DNA from: a virus
Length of the DNA: 30,469 nt
Reading direction: 5' to 3' (one strand)
IMG/VR virus record: IMGVR_UViG_3300028840_000716
Coordinates: 1 to 30,469 of that record
In this document: in pieces, positions 1-7,956 of the stretch
How positions within the stretch are numbered: the first letter of the stretch is position 1
How the letters are laid out: each line of letters begins with the position of its first letter
Notes under the pieces: model-generated
Databases searched by the model: none
The model's input: only the letters and a program-made list of their open reading frames with translations
What the model was told of the DNA's origin: nothing
Position numbers and translations under genes: made by a program

Positions 1-1
1 C

Positions 2-214
2 ATGCCAGTTATAAACAGAGATGCGTCTACTACCCCCGCGCCGCCGCCAAAAATAAAATGCCAGAACTGCGGGGAAACGGAAATAAAAAAAGGTCATTGC
101 GTTGGTTGTGGTTGCAGGGTCATTAGCCCGAAACGGAAGCGCATAAAGAAACTTTACGATGAGAACAGTTTCGGTCAGTTGATGCGCGACATGTTGAACT
201 TTAGGACAAAATAA
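2..214 (+). CDS. small zinc-ribbon protein, possibly 5'-partial
   Basis: A 70-residue basic protein. It contains a cysteine cluster C20-x2-C23-x9-C33-x2-C36-x-C38 followed by a Lys/Arg-rich stretch (about residues 44-51), which is a zinc-ribbon-like pattern. The function is unknown; small phage zinc ribbons often bind nucleic acid or a host protein, but that is inference. The ATG lies one base inside the window edge, so the true start may be further upstream. The stop overlaps the next start as TAATG, so the two genes are likely co-translated. Confidence 0.6.
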   Translation: MPVINRDASTTPAPPPKIKCQNCGETEIKKGHCVGCGCRVISPKRKRIKKLYDENSFGQLMRDMLNFRTK

Positions 215-639
215 TGTATGGGATCATTGCATGGCTGATTTTACTAACAATATGGAACATCCAGGTCGCCATCAAACTGGATGGATACGACTATTGGAGC
301 ATCCTGCCAGCCATCAAACGCCCGCGCGATGAAGATCAACCGCGTGTAATTCCGAACCTAAACTCCGAATATGCACTGGTAACCGAAGGCGTGAAGATCA
401 ACGAGTTGCAGCAGATCGCGCATATCCTGCTCAGTCAAAAAGCGGGACAAATGAAGGTGGATCTTCGGGAGAAGTTTTGGACGAAAAAATACACCCGCGC
501 TCAATGGATCGAATATCGTGACATGATGGAGAACGACGGAGCAATCACTCGGACGGGCAGGGGGATTGCGTCCGGATTTGATGTGGTGGACTGGTCTAAA
601 GTTAGAAGTTATTCCGCGGGAAGGATGCCGAGACAATGA
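214..639 (+). CDS. hypothetical protein with N-terminal membrane segment
   Basis: A 141-residue protein with no recognised family. Residues 2-20 are hydrophobic (isoleucine, leucine and tryptophan rich) and look like a membrane anchor. The remainder is soluble and charged. Its last 80 residues alternate helical stretches and end in a Gly/Arg-containing turn, which could be a small winged-helix-like fold; this is a weak guess. It starts in a TAATG overlap with the zinc-ribbon gene and ends in an ATGA overlap with the next gene, so it belongs to one tight plus-strand operon leading to the lysis genes. Confidence 0.6.
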   Translation: MYGIIAWLILLTIWNIQVAIKLDGYDYWSILPAIKRPRDEDQPRVIPNLNSEYALVTEGVKINELQQIAHILLSQKAGQMKVDLREKFWTKKYTRAQWIEYRDMMENDGAITRTGRGIASGFDVVDWSKVRSYSAGRMPRQ

Positions 640-929
640 AAACAGAACTTGAAACATTAAAAATATTATGTTATGAGCTAGACAGTTGGAAAGAAATTAT
701 TGATGTTCGTCTTGAATGCGTAAAGCAAATAGATGGTTCTAACTTGTGGGCGATACGAGAGAAAGGTTGTTGCCTGAATAAATTCAGAAAATGGGAAGTT
801 GAACCAATTCCTTCAAGTCGCACAAGTGCTTTTTATAAAAGATGTCGATGGGATTCGGCAGAATCCGCATTATTATTTTGGAAAAATGGATGCACTAGTC
901 GTTTTGAACACTATAAAAACAAAAACTAA
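636..929 (+). CDS. hypothetical protein, AT-rich
   Basis: A 97-residue protein coupled by an ATGA overlap to the gene before it. It is rich in Lys, Glu and Cys and has no motif I recognise. Its codons are visibly more AT-rich than those of the lysin gene downstream, which hints at a separate origin. An alternative frame over 799-984 is also open, but it lacks the start coupling. Function unknown. Confidence 0.55.
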   Translation: MKTELETLKILCYELDSWKEIIDVRLECVKQIDGSNLWAIREKGCCLNKFRKWEVEPIPSSRTSAFYKRCRWDSAESALLFWKNGCTSRFEHYKNKN

Positions 930-1018
930 CCACCTCCCCCACCGAACCCTCCCCCACCGCCAAAACGGGGGAAATCACGAATAAAGCGAGTGAGCGAGTG
1001 ACGAGGTGAAAGGAAGAT
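930..1018 (+). repeat. intergenic spacer with short direct repeats
   Basis: This 89-bp gap holds two 12-bp direct copies of CCTCCCCCACCG (933-944 and 948-959), an 8-bp tandem duplication GCGAGTGA (986-1001), and a 6-bp inverted repeat TCCCCC/GGGGGA (950-955 and 967-972). The only feature with a clear role is the ribosome binding site AAAGGA just before the next start. The inverted repeat lacks a T-tract, so I do not call it a terminator. Confidence 0.4.
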
Positions 1019-1222
1019 ATGAGTAAAACAACGTTTTTTGACAATGTTCGTGAATGGATAGGCAGCATCGCTTTTGCTGTCTATTTGTGTTCCATTCGGA
1101 TGACGAGGGAAGAATTTTGGGCAGAACAAGATCGCCAGGCAAGGGAGTTTATAACTTGTACAAGATGCTCGGTGACGATAAAAGACGAGTGTTATTGTGG
1201 TGAATGTTGGCGCGATGCCTAA
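1019..1222 (+). CDS. small cysteine-rich (zinc-ribbon-like) protein
   Basis: A 67-residue protein preceded by a good ribosome binding site (AAAGGA). Residues 12-24 are moderately hydrophobic. The C-terminus carries C47-x2-C50-x7-C58-x-C60-x2-C63, a plausible zinc-binding knuckle similar in style to that of the first gene in the window. No family is recognised and the function is unknown. It stands alone between two non-coding gaps (about 90 and 60 bp) but runs in the same direction as its neighbours. Confidence 0.5.
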   Translation: MSKTTFFDNVREWIGSIAFAVYLCSIRMTREEFWAEQDRQAREFITCTRCSVTIKDECYCGECWRDA

Positions 1223-1285
1223 ATCATGCCCCTAGACGCCCACAGGAACGATTCTACGAGATTTTGAGACAGGAAAGGTGAAACG

Positions 1286-1519
1286 ATGCGACAGACTGAC
1301 GAAACAAGCGTTACCGTAGGACAGGCGTTAGTGATCACTGGCAAACTGGACGCCAAGACACAGAGGAAAATCGAAGAGATTGTCGAGTTGGAAGAGCGTT
1401 ACAAAAGAGCCAAATCGAGCGGTGACAAGTTTGAATTATTTGCGCTGGCTGAGGAATGGAGAAAACGGGGGAAGCGGACAAAATACAACGAGTTGATGAA
1501 AGAGGCATACGGGTTATAA
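1286..1519 (+). CDS. small helical protein
   Basis: A 77-residue, highly charged protein preceded by an AGGAAAGG ribosome binding site. Apart from a short N-terminal strand it is predicted to be almost entirely helical (Glu/Lys/Arg/Ala rich), with possible coiled-coil character over residues 25-70. There are no catalytic motifs. It lies immediately before the lysin gene with a 7-bp gap. It could be a small regulator or partner protein; the function is unknown. Confidence 0.55.
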   Translation: MRQTDETSVTVGQALVITGKLDAKTQRKIEEIVELEERYKRAKSSGDKFELFALAEEWRKRGKRTKYNELMKEAYGL

Positions 1520-1526
1520 TAACACC

Positions 1527-3263
1527 ATGAACAGAATAAGAAAAATGCTAAAAGTCTTACGTCAGGAATCATACGCCGGTCAACACCTGCGCGAATATGA
1601 ACTCCCTCGTTATACATGGGGCGACGTTTACGCACAGGGAATCATCGTCCCGCCTAATCCGGTTACGCTTGCGGATGTCAGTTTTTATCAGGCGCGGATG
1701 GACTGGAACAGATACCCACATCCCGCCGCCATCATCCGCCTCGGTCAGAACGTCTGGAAGGATAGCGAATTCGAGTTCAATTACTCCGAAACAAAGAGAC
1801 TTAAAATTACTACGGGCGGTTATTGGTTCTTTGATGATCGGGTCAGTCCAGAGCAGCAGTTCAACGTCATCAAGTCAATGATGGCAGGCAAGCAACTGGA
1901 AATGGAAATCTTCGTTGATGTTGAGCGAACGTATGGCGGCGCTTACGGTGGAGCGAAGAACATCAGACGCCTTATGGAACTGATCGAGACATTAGGAATC
2001 AAGACGGGGATTTATACAGGTTTCTATTACTGGCGAGATAAGATACTTCCGGGATGTACTACAGACGACAAAGCGTATTTCTCGAAACGTCCATTATGGT
2101 TGGCGTGGTATGCAGGAGCTTCAGTAGTTCAGATCCCGCAACCCTGGACGGATTGGTTGATTTGGCAATATGGCACGCCAACAGTAGATTGGGGACAGCC
2201 AACGGCGGAGATCGACGCGAATAAATTCAACGGGGACAAAGCGAAGTTTGACGCCCGTTACAATGTCTCATCACCGGAAGAGATAACAAATCCTTACGAC
2301 GGGGTTACTACCATCAAAGGCAAACGAAGCGGATGGGATTATACGATCGATGTCATTGATACCAGTAAGGTTAGGTTTGAGTTTGTTCACGGGAATCCAT
2401 TAGCACGTCCGTCTGATGTGGCAATAAGCAAAGGTGCGTCATTGGCGTACAACGGTGGTGAATGGGATAAGGTTTCCATGCCCCAAGACTTATCCATTCA
2501 GAACAATAATGTTTACGTCCAGAGACAAGCGGACCGCCCAAGTTTTTATATTATGGATGACGGAAGCGCATCAATCAGCCACGTAAACAAGGCGGGCGTA
2601 AAACATGCCTTGACTGGACTTCGTTACCTTGTTCGTTATGGTGACATTCAACAATATTTATACGGAACAGAACCACAGTACACCGAAGGACACGCGCGAA
2701 CCTGTTACGGGATTGACTCTGCTGGCTTCGTGATGGTGTTTGTCTGCAACGGCTTGTATCCTAATCAAGGATTGAGACTGTCAGAGGTTGCAGAAATAAT
2801 GTGGATGCATGGAGCGATTGATGTGTTCGATGCCGGGGGCGGTGGTGACAGTGTTCGAGTAAAAGATGGAATAGTGACGAACGTCCCGCAAGACGGGGCG
2901 GTGAGATATGTACCGGAAACAGTTCTAATTTATGCACAGGAGGCAGATATGGCAAGATATACAGCAATCAGCGCGAACGCGATGAGCGTGAGAAAAGATC
3001 ATTCAGTCTATGCGGCAAAGGTGTACACCCAGCCCGCAGGCGTACCAATGCATGGCGACGTGTTATGGGTTGCGCCTGCTGATGGAGACCTGGTAAAAGC
3101 TGGGGATCAGTGGTTGCAGCTTGACGATTGGAACTGGGTCGCCATCGTGCATCTTGGGGTTAGATACTGCGAGCTGACAGACACTCAGCCCGTCGTGGAT
3201 GATGAGATTGAAATCTTCGTCAATGGTGAGTTGAAGTATCACATCATTGGGAAGTTACAGTGA
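1527..3263 (+). CDS. endolysin: GH25 muramidase + NAGPA-like phosphodiester glycosidase + SH3-like domain
   Basis: A 578-residue modular cell-wall hydrolase. Residues about 45-245 match the GH25 (Chalaropsis/Cpl-1) lysozyme family: DVSFYQ with Asp50, FVDVE with Asp131 and Glu133 as the expected catalytic pair, GIYTG, PLWLAWY, and a closing WQYGTP...EIDANKF stretch. GH25 enzymes cut the MurNAc-GlcNAc bond of peptidoglycan. Residues about 265-470 resemble the NAGPA phosphodiester glycosidase fold: HARTCYGID near residue 388 and DAGGGGDS near 435, in place of the usual DGGGSS. The last 90 residues look like an SH3-type wall-binding domain ending in a GDxW...WNWVAIVHLG pattern. There is no signal peptide, so release should depend on the downstream holin. 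The next gene starts in a GTGA overlap. The GH25 call is strong, the NAGPA call good, and the SH3 call moderate. Confidence 0.88.
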   Translation: MNRIRKMLKVLRQESYAGQHLREYELPRYTWGDVYAQGIIVPPNPVTLADVSFYQARMDWNRYPHPAAIIRLGQNVWKDSEFEFNYSETKRLKITTGGYWFFDDRVSPEQQFNVIKSMMAGKQLEMEIFVDVERTYGGAYGGAKNIRRLMELIETLGIKTGIYTGFYYWRDKILPGCTTDDKAYFSKRPLWLAWYAGASVVQIPQPWTDWLIWQYGTPTVDWGQPTAEIDANKFNGDKAKFDARYNVSSPEEITNPYDGVTTIKGKRSGWDYTIDVIDTSKVRFEFVHGNPLARPSDVAISKGASLAYNGGEWDKVSMPQDLSIQNNNVYVQRQADRPSFYIMDDGSASISHVNKAGVKHALTGLRYLVRYGDIQQYLYGTEPQYTEGHARTCYGIDSAGFVMVFVCNGLYPNQGLRLSEVAEIMWMHGAIDVFDAGGGGDSVRVKDGIVTNVPQDGAVRYVPETVLIYAQEADMARYTAISANAMSVRKDHSVYAAKVYTQPAGVPMHGDVLWVAPADGDLVKAGDQWLQLDDWNWVAIVHLGVRYCELTDTQPVVDDEIEIFVNGELKYHIIGKLQ

Positions 3264-3928
3264 CAAAAATTACTGTCAACATCCGAACCGGTTCGGAAGT
3301 TAAATACTCAGGATACCGCGTACTTCATAAGGTCGAGGGTGGCTGGCAGAATACGCCTTTGGGAATGCCTGAAGTCATGCCGCCAATTGATGCGATTGCG
3401 GTCGATATGACGGAAGCCATTCAGTTGATGAGCTTCAACCTAATGTTGAAAGGCAACAATCTAATCACGGGTCCGCTGTGGACGCGTGTACATGATGGTG
3501 ATCGTGCATTTACAAACTATCAGGGGTTCGACATGGCAGGAGATCCTCGAGCGAATTTCGTACTTCGGCAGGACTTATCTTCACCGCTGCCGAAATACGA
3601 TAAATGCCAACGGGTGTGTGGTGGTTCGTTCGTGCGTGGAATTGAGACGGTAACAAACGGTGTACCTGTCCTGCGTTGCGTTGCAGGAATACATGGCATT
3701 GATGCTGATAAGCCCATGCCAGATACACAAACGATACTAGATAACAACTGGTATATCTATGCTGTTTCAATGGACACACCGACAAATATAAGCCACTTTC
3801 CGCAAGGTCAAGGCGGTCCAGTCCTGATACCGTTCATCATTCGCGGTGCGATTGAATTTCCATTACAGCACTTTGAGCGGTGGGAAAGTGACGTACTTCC
3901 CGACCCGCTAAAGGTGTATAATGTATAA
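3260..3928 (+). CDS. hypothetical protein in the lysis cassette
   Basis: A 222-residue protein starting at a GTG that overlaps the lysin stop (GTGA), so the two are translationally coupled. It has no transmembrane segment or signal peptide. It is beta-rich, with two cysteines near residues 116-120 and one near 142, and ends in an acidic/aromatic tail. I do not recognise a family. Its position between lysin and holin suggests a lysin partner, a wall-binding subunit or a late structural protein, but nothing in the sequence decides between these. Confidence 0.65.
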   Translation: MTKITVNIRTGSEVKYSGYRVLHKVEGGWQNTPLGMPEVMPPIDAIAVDMTEAIQLMSFNLMLKGNNLITGPLWTRVHDGDRAFTNYQGFDMAGDPRANFVLRQDLSSPLPKYDKCQRVCGGSFVRGIETVTNGVPVLRCVAGIHGIDADKPMPDTQTILDNNWYIYAVSMDTPTNISHFPQGQGGPVLIPFIIRGAIEFPLQHFERWESDVLPDPLKVYNV

Positions 3929-3949
3929 AACTAAAGAAAGGAGTAAAAG

Positions 3950-4138
3950 ATGTTATCTGAACTTGTAAAAGGTGCGTTGGTGCTCGTGATCGGTTTTGCG
4001 CTGAAGTGGGTATTTGCTTTGATCAATTTCCCCATTGATGAAGCTGTGTTCAATGCCTTGCTCGGCGCGATCGTTTCGTACCTGCTCGCTTTGTTCGGTC
4101 TTGAAGGCGTCAAGAAAGCCGCCCCAAAACTGTTCTAG
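3950..4138 (+). CDS. holin-like small membrane protein
   Basis: A 62-residue protein with two hydrophobic segments (about residues 5-25 and 32-52) separated by a short turn containing Pro and Asp. It ends in a basic Lys-rich tail (KKAAPK). Two short helices with a charged C-terminus and a place directly after a lysin gene fit a class II holin, which would make membrane lesions that release the lysin. A strong ribosome binding site AAAGGAG (3937-3943) lies 6 bases before the ATG. It is the last plus-strand gene before the convergent terminator. It could also be an anti-holin or another small membrane protein. Confidence 0.7.
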   Translation: MLSELVKGALVLVIGFALKWVFALINFPIDEAVFNALLGAIVSYLLALFGLEGVKKAAPKLF

Positions 4139-4156
4139 TTTTCTCCTCCCTCCCAA

Positions 4157-4192
4157 TGATAAGCCCCTCGGGTCACCACGAGGGGCTTATCA
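4157..4192. terminator. bidirectional hairpin terminator between convergent operons
   Basis: A perfect 14-bp inverted repeat (4157-4170 and 4179-4192) flanks an 8-base loop. It lies 18 bases after the holin stop on the plus strand and 3 bases past the fibre-gene stop on the minus strand. Because the stem is perfect it folds equally in both RNAs. The T-tracts are weak (CTTTAAT on the plus side, none on the minus side), so termination efficiency is uncertain, but the placement is exactly where a shared terminator is expected. Confidence 0.8.
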
Positions 4193-4194
4193 CT

Positions 4195-4980
4195 TTAATC
4201 AAGTTTCTCTATCGTTACCACACTGTAATTATAATAAGACCCGCTTAGAGCGGTGACATTGGCAAGCGAGATAATAACGTAATCCCCGCTTACCGCTTCA
4301 AATCCATAATCAACTTGTAAATATTCTCTGTTGCTTGTGTCAGTCGCTGAAGCATAAACGAGCGCATCTTTTACGCTGATTATTACTCCCGGCGATGGAA
4401 GTCTTACAACATTTACAGTCATGGATTTATAGTTTGACGCCGTTGTGAACTGACAAGCTAAATGCACACTAACGTGATAATACCCGCTTGATTGAATATC
4501 AATCTGACCCGTTGATAGATTGGAAGTGCCGAAGGCAGTGCCTGAAGAAAATACTACCGTCGATATATCGGGAAGCCCGCTTGACAATGCGGTTGCTGCT
4601 GGCTGAACGACGAGATACGACGAAACACCACCGCCGCCCGTTGTTATTCCAGACGGCTGAACTTCAAAGCTGACAACTCCATTATCCCAAGTCGTAATAA
4701 CTCCGTTCGATATGATCGTGCCGGAAAAGTCACCGGGAGGGATTGAGTTTGTCCAGCCTGTAACACTATTATCAGGTAGCACAAGTGTTCCGTTTGTGAT
4801 CGTACCTAAAGATTGAACCATGTCAGACGCATTGGAAGCGGTAACATCCAGCCCAGCCAATTGAGAAACTATCACCTCAAGATTATGCACTCGATCCAAA
4901 AGGTTATTGATTTGTCCAGCTTGATCGGAAGGGCTTACAAGACAAATATCAAGACCACCATCACCGGGAGTATCAGCCAT
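4195..4980 (-). CDS. tail fibre/tip protein with C1q-like C-terminal domain
   Basis: A 261-residue protein and the last gene of the minus-strand late operon. Residues about 20-45 form a short leucine/isoleucine heptad region, as in a trimerising coiled coil. A Gly/Ser/Thr-rich beta stretch follows. The last 130 residues resemble a C1q/TNF-like jelly roll, with the G-Y-Y-H-V strand and a closing YYNYSVVTIEKLD edge. Such domains end phage fibres and bind host surface ligands. The start overlaps the upstream tail-hub gene by 8 bases, which ties it to the tail tip. The fold is inferred from pattern only. Confidence 0.6.
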   Translation of the reverse strand: MADTPGDGGLDICLVSPSDQAGQINNLLDRVHNLEVIVSQLAGLDVTASNASDMVQSLGTITNGTLVLPDNSVTGWTNSIPPGDFSGTIISNGVITTWDNGVVSFEVQPSGITTGGGGVSSYLVVQPAATALSSGLPDISTVVFSSGTAFGTSNLSTGQIDIQSSGYYHVSVHLACQFTTASNYKSMTVNVVRLPSPGVIISVKDALVYASATDTSNREYLQVDYGFEAVSGDYVIISLANVTALSGSYYNYSVVTIEKLD

Positions 4981-6028
4981 CTATCACCTCAATATTTAAC
5001 GGACATTTATTAGATAAGTCGTTATAGTCCATTGATTTTATTTTTACTTTCGTTTGTATCCCAAATCCACCCCCGTCTAAAAATCCGACGGTGGTGTCGA
5101 ACAAATCCCAAGTATTACCAGTGTTTAGAAATGAGAACGTATCACCCAAGTCAAGCGCAGTCCTACGGAGTATCCTTGTTGGGCGTCCTGATTTGTTGGC
5201 GTGTTCCTGCGATGAAGTTTTCAACCCTGCTAAATCACGAATACCCATAAAGGTTGTATTTAGTTCAAGCGGTCCGTAATCGTCAAGAGCGTCTTGGTGT
5301 ACTGCTCTCCACTCCAACCTGTCTCTTTGTGTCTGCGCTTGTGTATGCCCGATCACGACGTTTGCAGGCGCTCCCTGCTCAGTCAAAGAAGGTGATTCTA
5401 GTTGGCTGTTCGTGTTCGTAAATGTCTGCCCGGTATAAGTTCCCTTACTTGAATAAAGATTTCCAAATAATTGTAAATTCCCTTTACTGTCCAGTTCTCC
5501 GGTTACATCCCAATCCATCCCACATTTACCGATCAGTTTCTTGATGTGGTCGTAACCGTTTACTCTTAAATCGTCGCTGAAGTTATCCGTTACATCATCC
5601 AGCGCTCCGGGTTGAATAATAATATTGGGTGCGCTTTCAGCGGCAAACTGTAAAATCTTCGTGAACATAGTTTTGGGCGTGCCTTTTATAGTTCTCCATG
5701 GCATGGCGCGAAACGCTAAAATCAATTCAGCGGAATAAGCGGTTACATGTACCATCCCCAAATCCCATTTACGAATTGGTAGAATCATTCCAACCCAATC
5801 CGGGAGCCTTCCGTTTAGCACGTTATCTTCGTTCTTGGTTTGGATGTGCTGAATGAATACCATGTTGCCGAATTGTAAATTGCGCAATGTGCATTTGGGA
5901 TCCGCTGTTGAGATGGTAAACTCAGCACGCCCGTAATCATTCAGAACCCATGAACGAGGGGTTACAGCTACATTCAGCTCATCCAATGGGTGTAAGTTGT
6001 GGTCGAATACTGTTACTTTGGAAGCCAT
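4973..6028 (-). CDS. tail hub / baseplate protein (siphovirus Gp37-like, Tal N-terminal type)
   Basis: A 351-residue protein following the distal tail gene with a 1-base TAATG overlap. The early AEFTIST strand, a WVGMI...W.L...HVTAYSAELIL region and the RVNGYDHIKKLIGKCGMDW stretch match the layout of phage tail-associated hub proteins of the ReqiPepy6 Gp37-like group. These form the ring that closes the tail tube and anchors fibres. There is no peptidase or lysozyme domain, so this is the short hub form. Family recognition is by pattern and synteny (after the tape measure and distal tail, before a fibre). Confidence 0.7.
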   Translation of the reverse strand: MASKVTVFDHNLHPLDELNVAVTPRSWVLNDYGRAEFTISTADPKCTLRNLQFGNMVFIQHIQTKNEDNVLNGRLPDWVGMILPIRKWDLGMVHVTAYSAELILAFRAMPWRTIKGTPKTMFTKILQFAAESAPNIIIQPGALDDVTDNFSDDLRVNGYDHIKKLIGKCGMDWDVTGELDSKGNLQLFGNLYSSKGTYTGQTFTNTNSQLESPSLTEQGAPANVVIGHTQAQTQRDRLEWRAVHQDALDDYGPLELNTTFMGIRDLAGLKTSSQEHANKSGRPTRILRRTALDLGDTFSFLNTGNTWDLFDTTVGFLDGGGFGIQTKVKIKSMDYNDLSNKCPLNIEVIDG

Positions 6029-7956
6029 TACATGTTCCGATCTTCGTGACTTAGTTCAAGCGTGACTGCGGATGTATCAAGGTCAGTAAATTGGATATTG
6101 TTCGTCCCCGGTGAAATATCCAGCCAGCCCTCCCGAACACTTGAGAATGTCAATATGATGGGCGATCCATCCGCCCGGTATGCTTTTTTCGCATCACAAT
6201 CAATCGTCAAATCTTCCTCGTCTGTTGCGATGGTTTTGAACTTGAACCATTCGCCAGTGGTGACGTTTGTAATTTTAGCATCGAACCAATAAGTGGCAGT
6301 TTCAGCCCCGACGGTTCTTGTAGGAGGTGTTTCAAGGCTGACTGTCACGGTATCAAATTCAGCCTTTGCCTGGATGCCTGACGAAACATATAAACTTCCA
6401 TCCATGATGAATCTGATATATTTATACGCCGTCCCTCCGCTTGTTGTGGACGTGGAGAACGACTGCCAGCTTAGGGTAGTTGATGGTGCGGTCACGGTTG
6501 GTCCGGCAAGATTCCAAACGCCTAGAATATTCTGACGCTGTAATCCAACGGTAGCGGGAAATGATGCGATGTCATTCGAGTATCTTTTACCCTGGTAAAC
6601 GATTGTAGTAATCCCGGCGCCTTGATACAAACTCCACGCGATCTGTCCCTCTTCGCCCTGTGGCACGTTCTGGTATGTAGCACCAAGTAACGCCATGCCC
6701 ATTGTGGTTGATGGGTTGGCGGTCGTATCCTCTGTGGCGGTGTAAATGTATGAGTCGCCTGATTTACTGGCAAGCACTTCGCCTTTCCACGCTCCCGGAC
6801 GGTTTGAAGTTATGTCACTGAAGTTTGTATAAATCCAGCTTGAGTTCGTTGAAGTCAACGCAAAGATGGGTTTATAAGTGTCATCCACATCGGGAGCGGT
6901 TGCGGCTGGGTTACCATAGATGATCCATATATCATGTTCAATGTGTCTAATGGTAAGACTTCCGCCTGTATGCTCTGCTTCGCTCGTGTCTTTTTGCGCC
7001 CGTTTACAACCTGTGATTTGATAGTTTGCAAAATCGACATTATCTCTATCATAGGTAATAGCTTCAGACTCAATCAATATAACTTGATTTGCGGCGGTCG
7101 CCAGATGTTTCAACATCTTTAGATTCGCGCTCGTCTGGTTGAACACGACTGTCACGTCTGTTGTATTGTTTGGCAGGGTTGTTTTGAGCGTCCCTTCATG
7201 TCTTGGGGATAAGTTTAGATTGATCCATACTTCCGTTGTTGCGCTGTCCATGTCCTGAAGCCAGCGGTCAACTTCCACCCCATCAACTAAAACCCTTAAA
7301 TCATCTCCGTCGGCTTGCATCTTTGCGGTGGTCAATGCGTCCGTGTCAAGCGGTCCGCCTATCTCGATTGGTGCGTTATACGTTACATCAAGATTGTTAT
7401 AAACAGAGATCCATCTTCTATAAGTGTAACTTGTTGCGTTTGCTTTCACTTCTGTCGGTGTTACCGTTATGACTGGCTTTACTTTTACATTCCCAATGTT
7501 GGTAAATGTCGAACTGTCACCGCTTGCAGTTATATCCCATGAAAAAGTCAGCGGTGTAACAACCCTCCAAATTGGCATCTCAACTTGAAAGGTAACTATA
7601 AAGCTGTTTGGTTCCTGCTCAACAATACGAATGGGAAAGCCTGTCAGATACCATTGGCGGTCACTGTCTGCAGTATCCTTAGCGACTAAGTTGTGTCTTT
7701 GGGTGTCCTGAATGTTGAAGTAACCTTTTATGATTTCCCGGTTACTATGGATGGTTTGCCCAGCCCCAATAATTACCCCAATCGTGAAGGTATGAGGTTG
7801 TAATAAAGTCGTTGAAAGATAGGGGAAATCCAGCGCACGCGGGACGGTGATCGCGTTCGATGTCAGATTCATCAACTGTCCGGGCGGGATATAAGATTTT
7901 AGAATCGTCCCGTCATTTATATTCTGGCTGTTCCATTGGTATAAGCTGAGCTGCAT
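6028..7956 (-). CDS. distal tail protein (Dit-like) with large insertion
   Basis: A 642-residue beta-rich protein directly after the tape measure gene. The N-terminal 150 residues and the last 60 look like the two halves of a Dit-type tail ring: the C-terminal half contains DCDAKKAYRADG followed by a W-L-D-I-SPGTN-NIQFT pattern typical of the galectin-like domain. Between them lies about 400 residues of Ser/Thr-rich beta sequence, much longer than the insert of classical 250-residue Dit proteins. Evolved Dits carry carbohydrate-binding modules in this place, so the insert may bind host sugars. No catalytic motif is seen. Confidence 0.7.
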   Translation of the reverse strand: MQLSLYQWNSQNINDGTILKSYIPPGQLMNLTSNAITVPRALDFPYLSTTLLQPHTFTIGVIIGAGQTIHSNREIIKGYFNIQDTQRHNLVAKDTADSDRQWYLTGFPIRIVEQEPNSFIVTFQVEMPIWRVVTPLTFSWDITASGDSSTFTNIGNVKVKPVITVTPTEVKANATSYTYRRWISVYNNLDVTYNAPIEIGGPLDTDALTTAKMQADGDDLRVLVDGVEVDRWLQDMDSATTEVWINLNLSPRHEGTLKTTLPNNTTDVTVVFNQTSANLKMLKHLATAANQVILIESEAITYDRDNVDFANYQITGCKRAQKDTSEAEHTGGSLTIRHIEHDIWIIYGNPAATAPDVDDTYKPIFALTSTNSSWIYTNFSDITSNRPGAWKGEVLASKSGDSYIYTATEDTTANPSTTMGMALLGATYQNVPQGEEGQIAWSLYQGAGITTIVYQGKRYSNDIASFPATVGLQRQNILGVWNLAGPTVTAPSTTLSWQSFSTSTTSGGTAYKYIRFIMDGSLYVSSGIQAKAEFDTVTVSLETPPTRTVGAETATYWFDAKITNVTTGEWFKFKTIATDEEDLTIDCDAKKAYRADGSPIILTFSSVREGWLDISPGTNNIQFTDLDTSAVTLELSHEDRNM

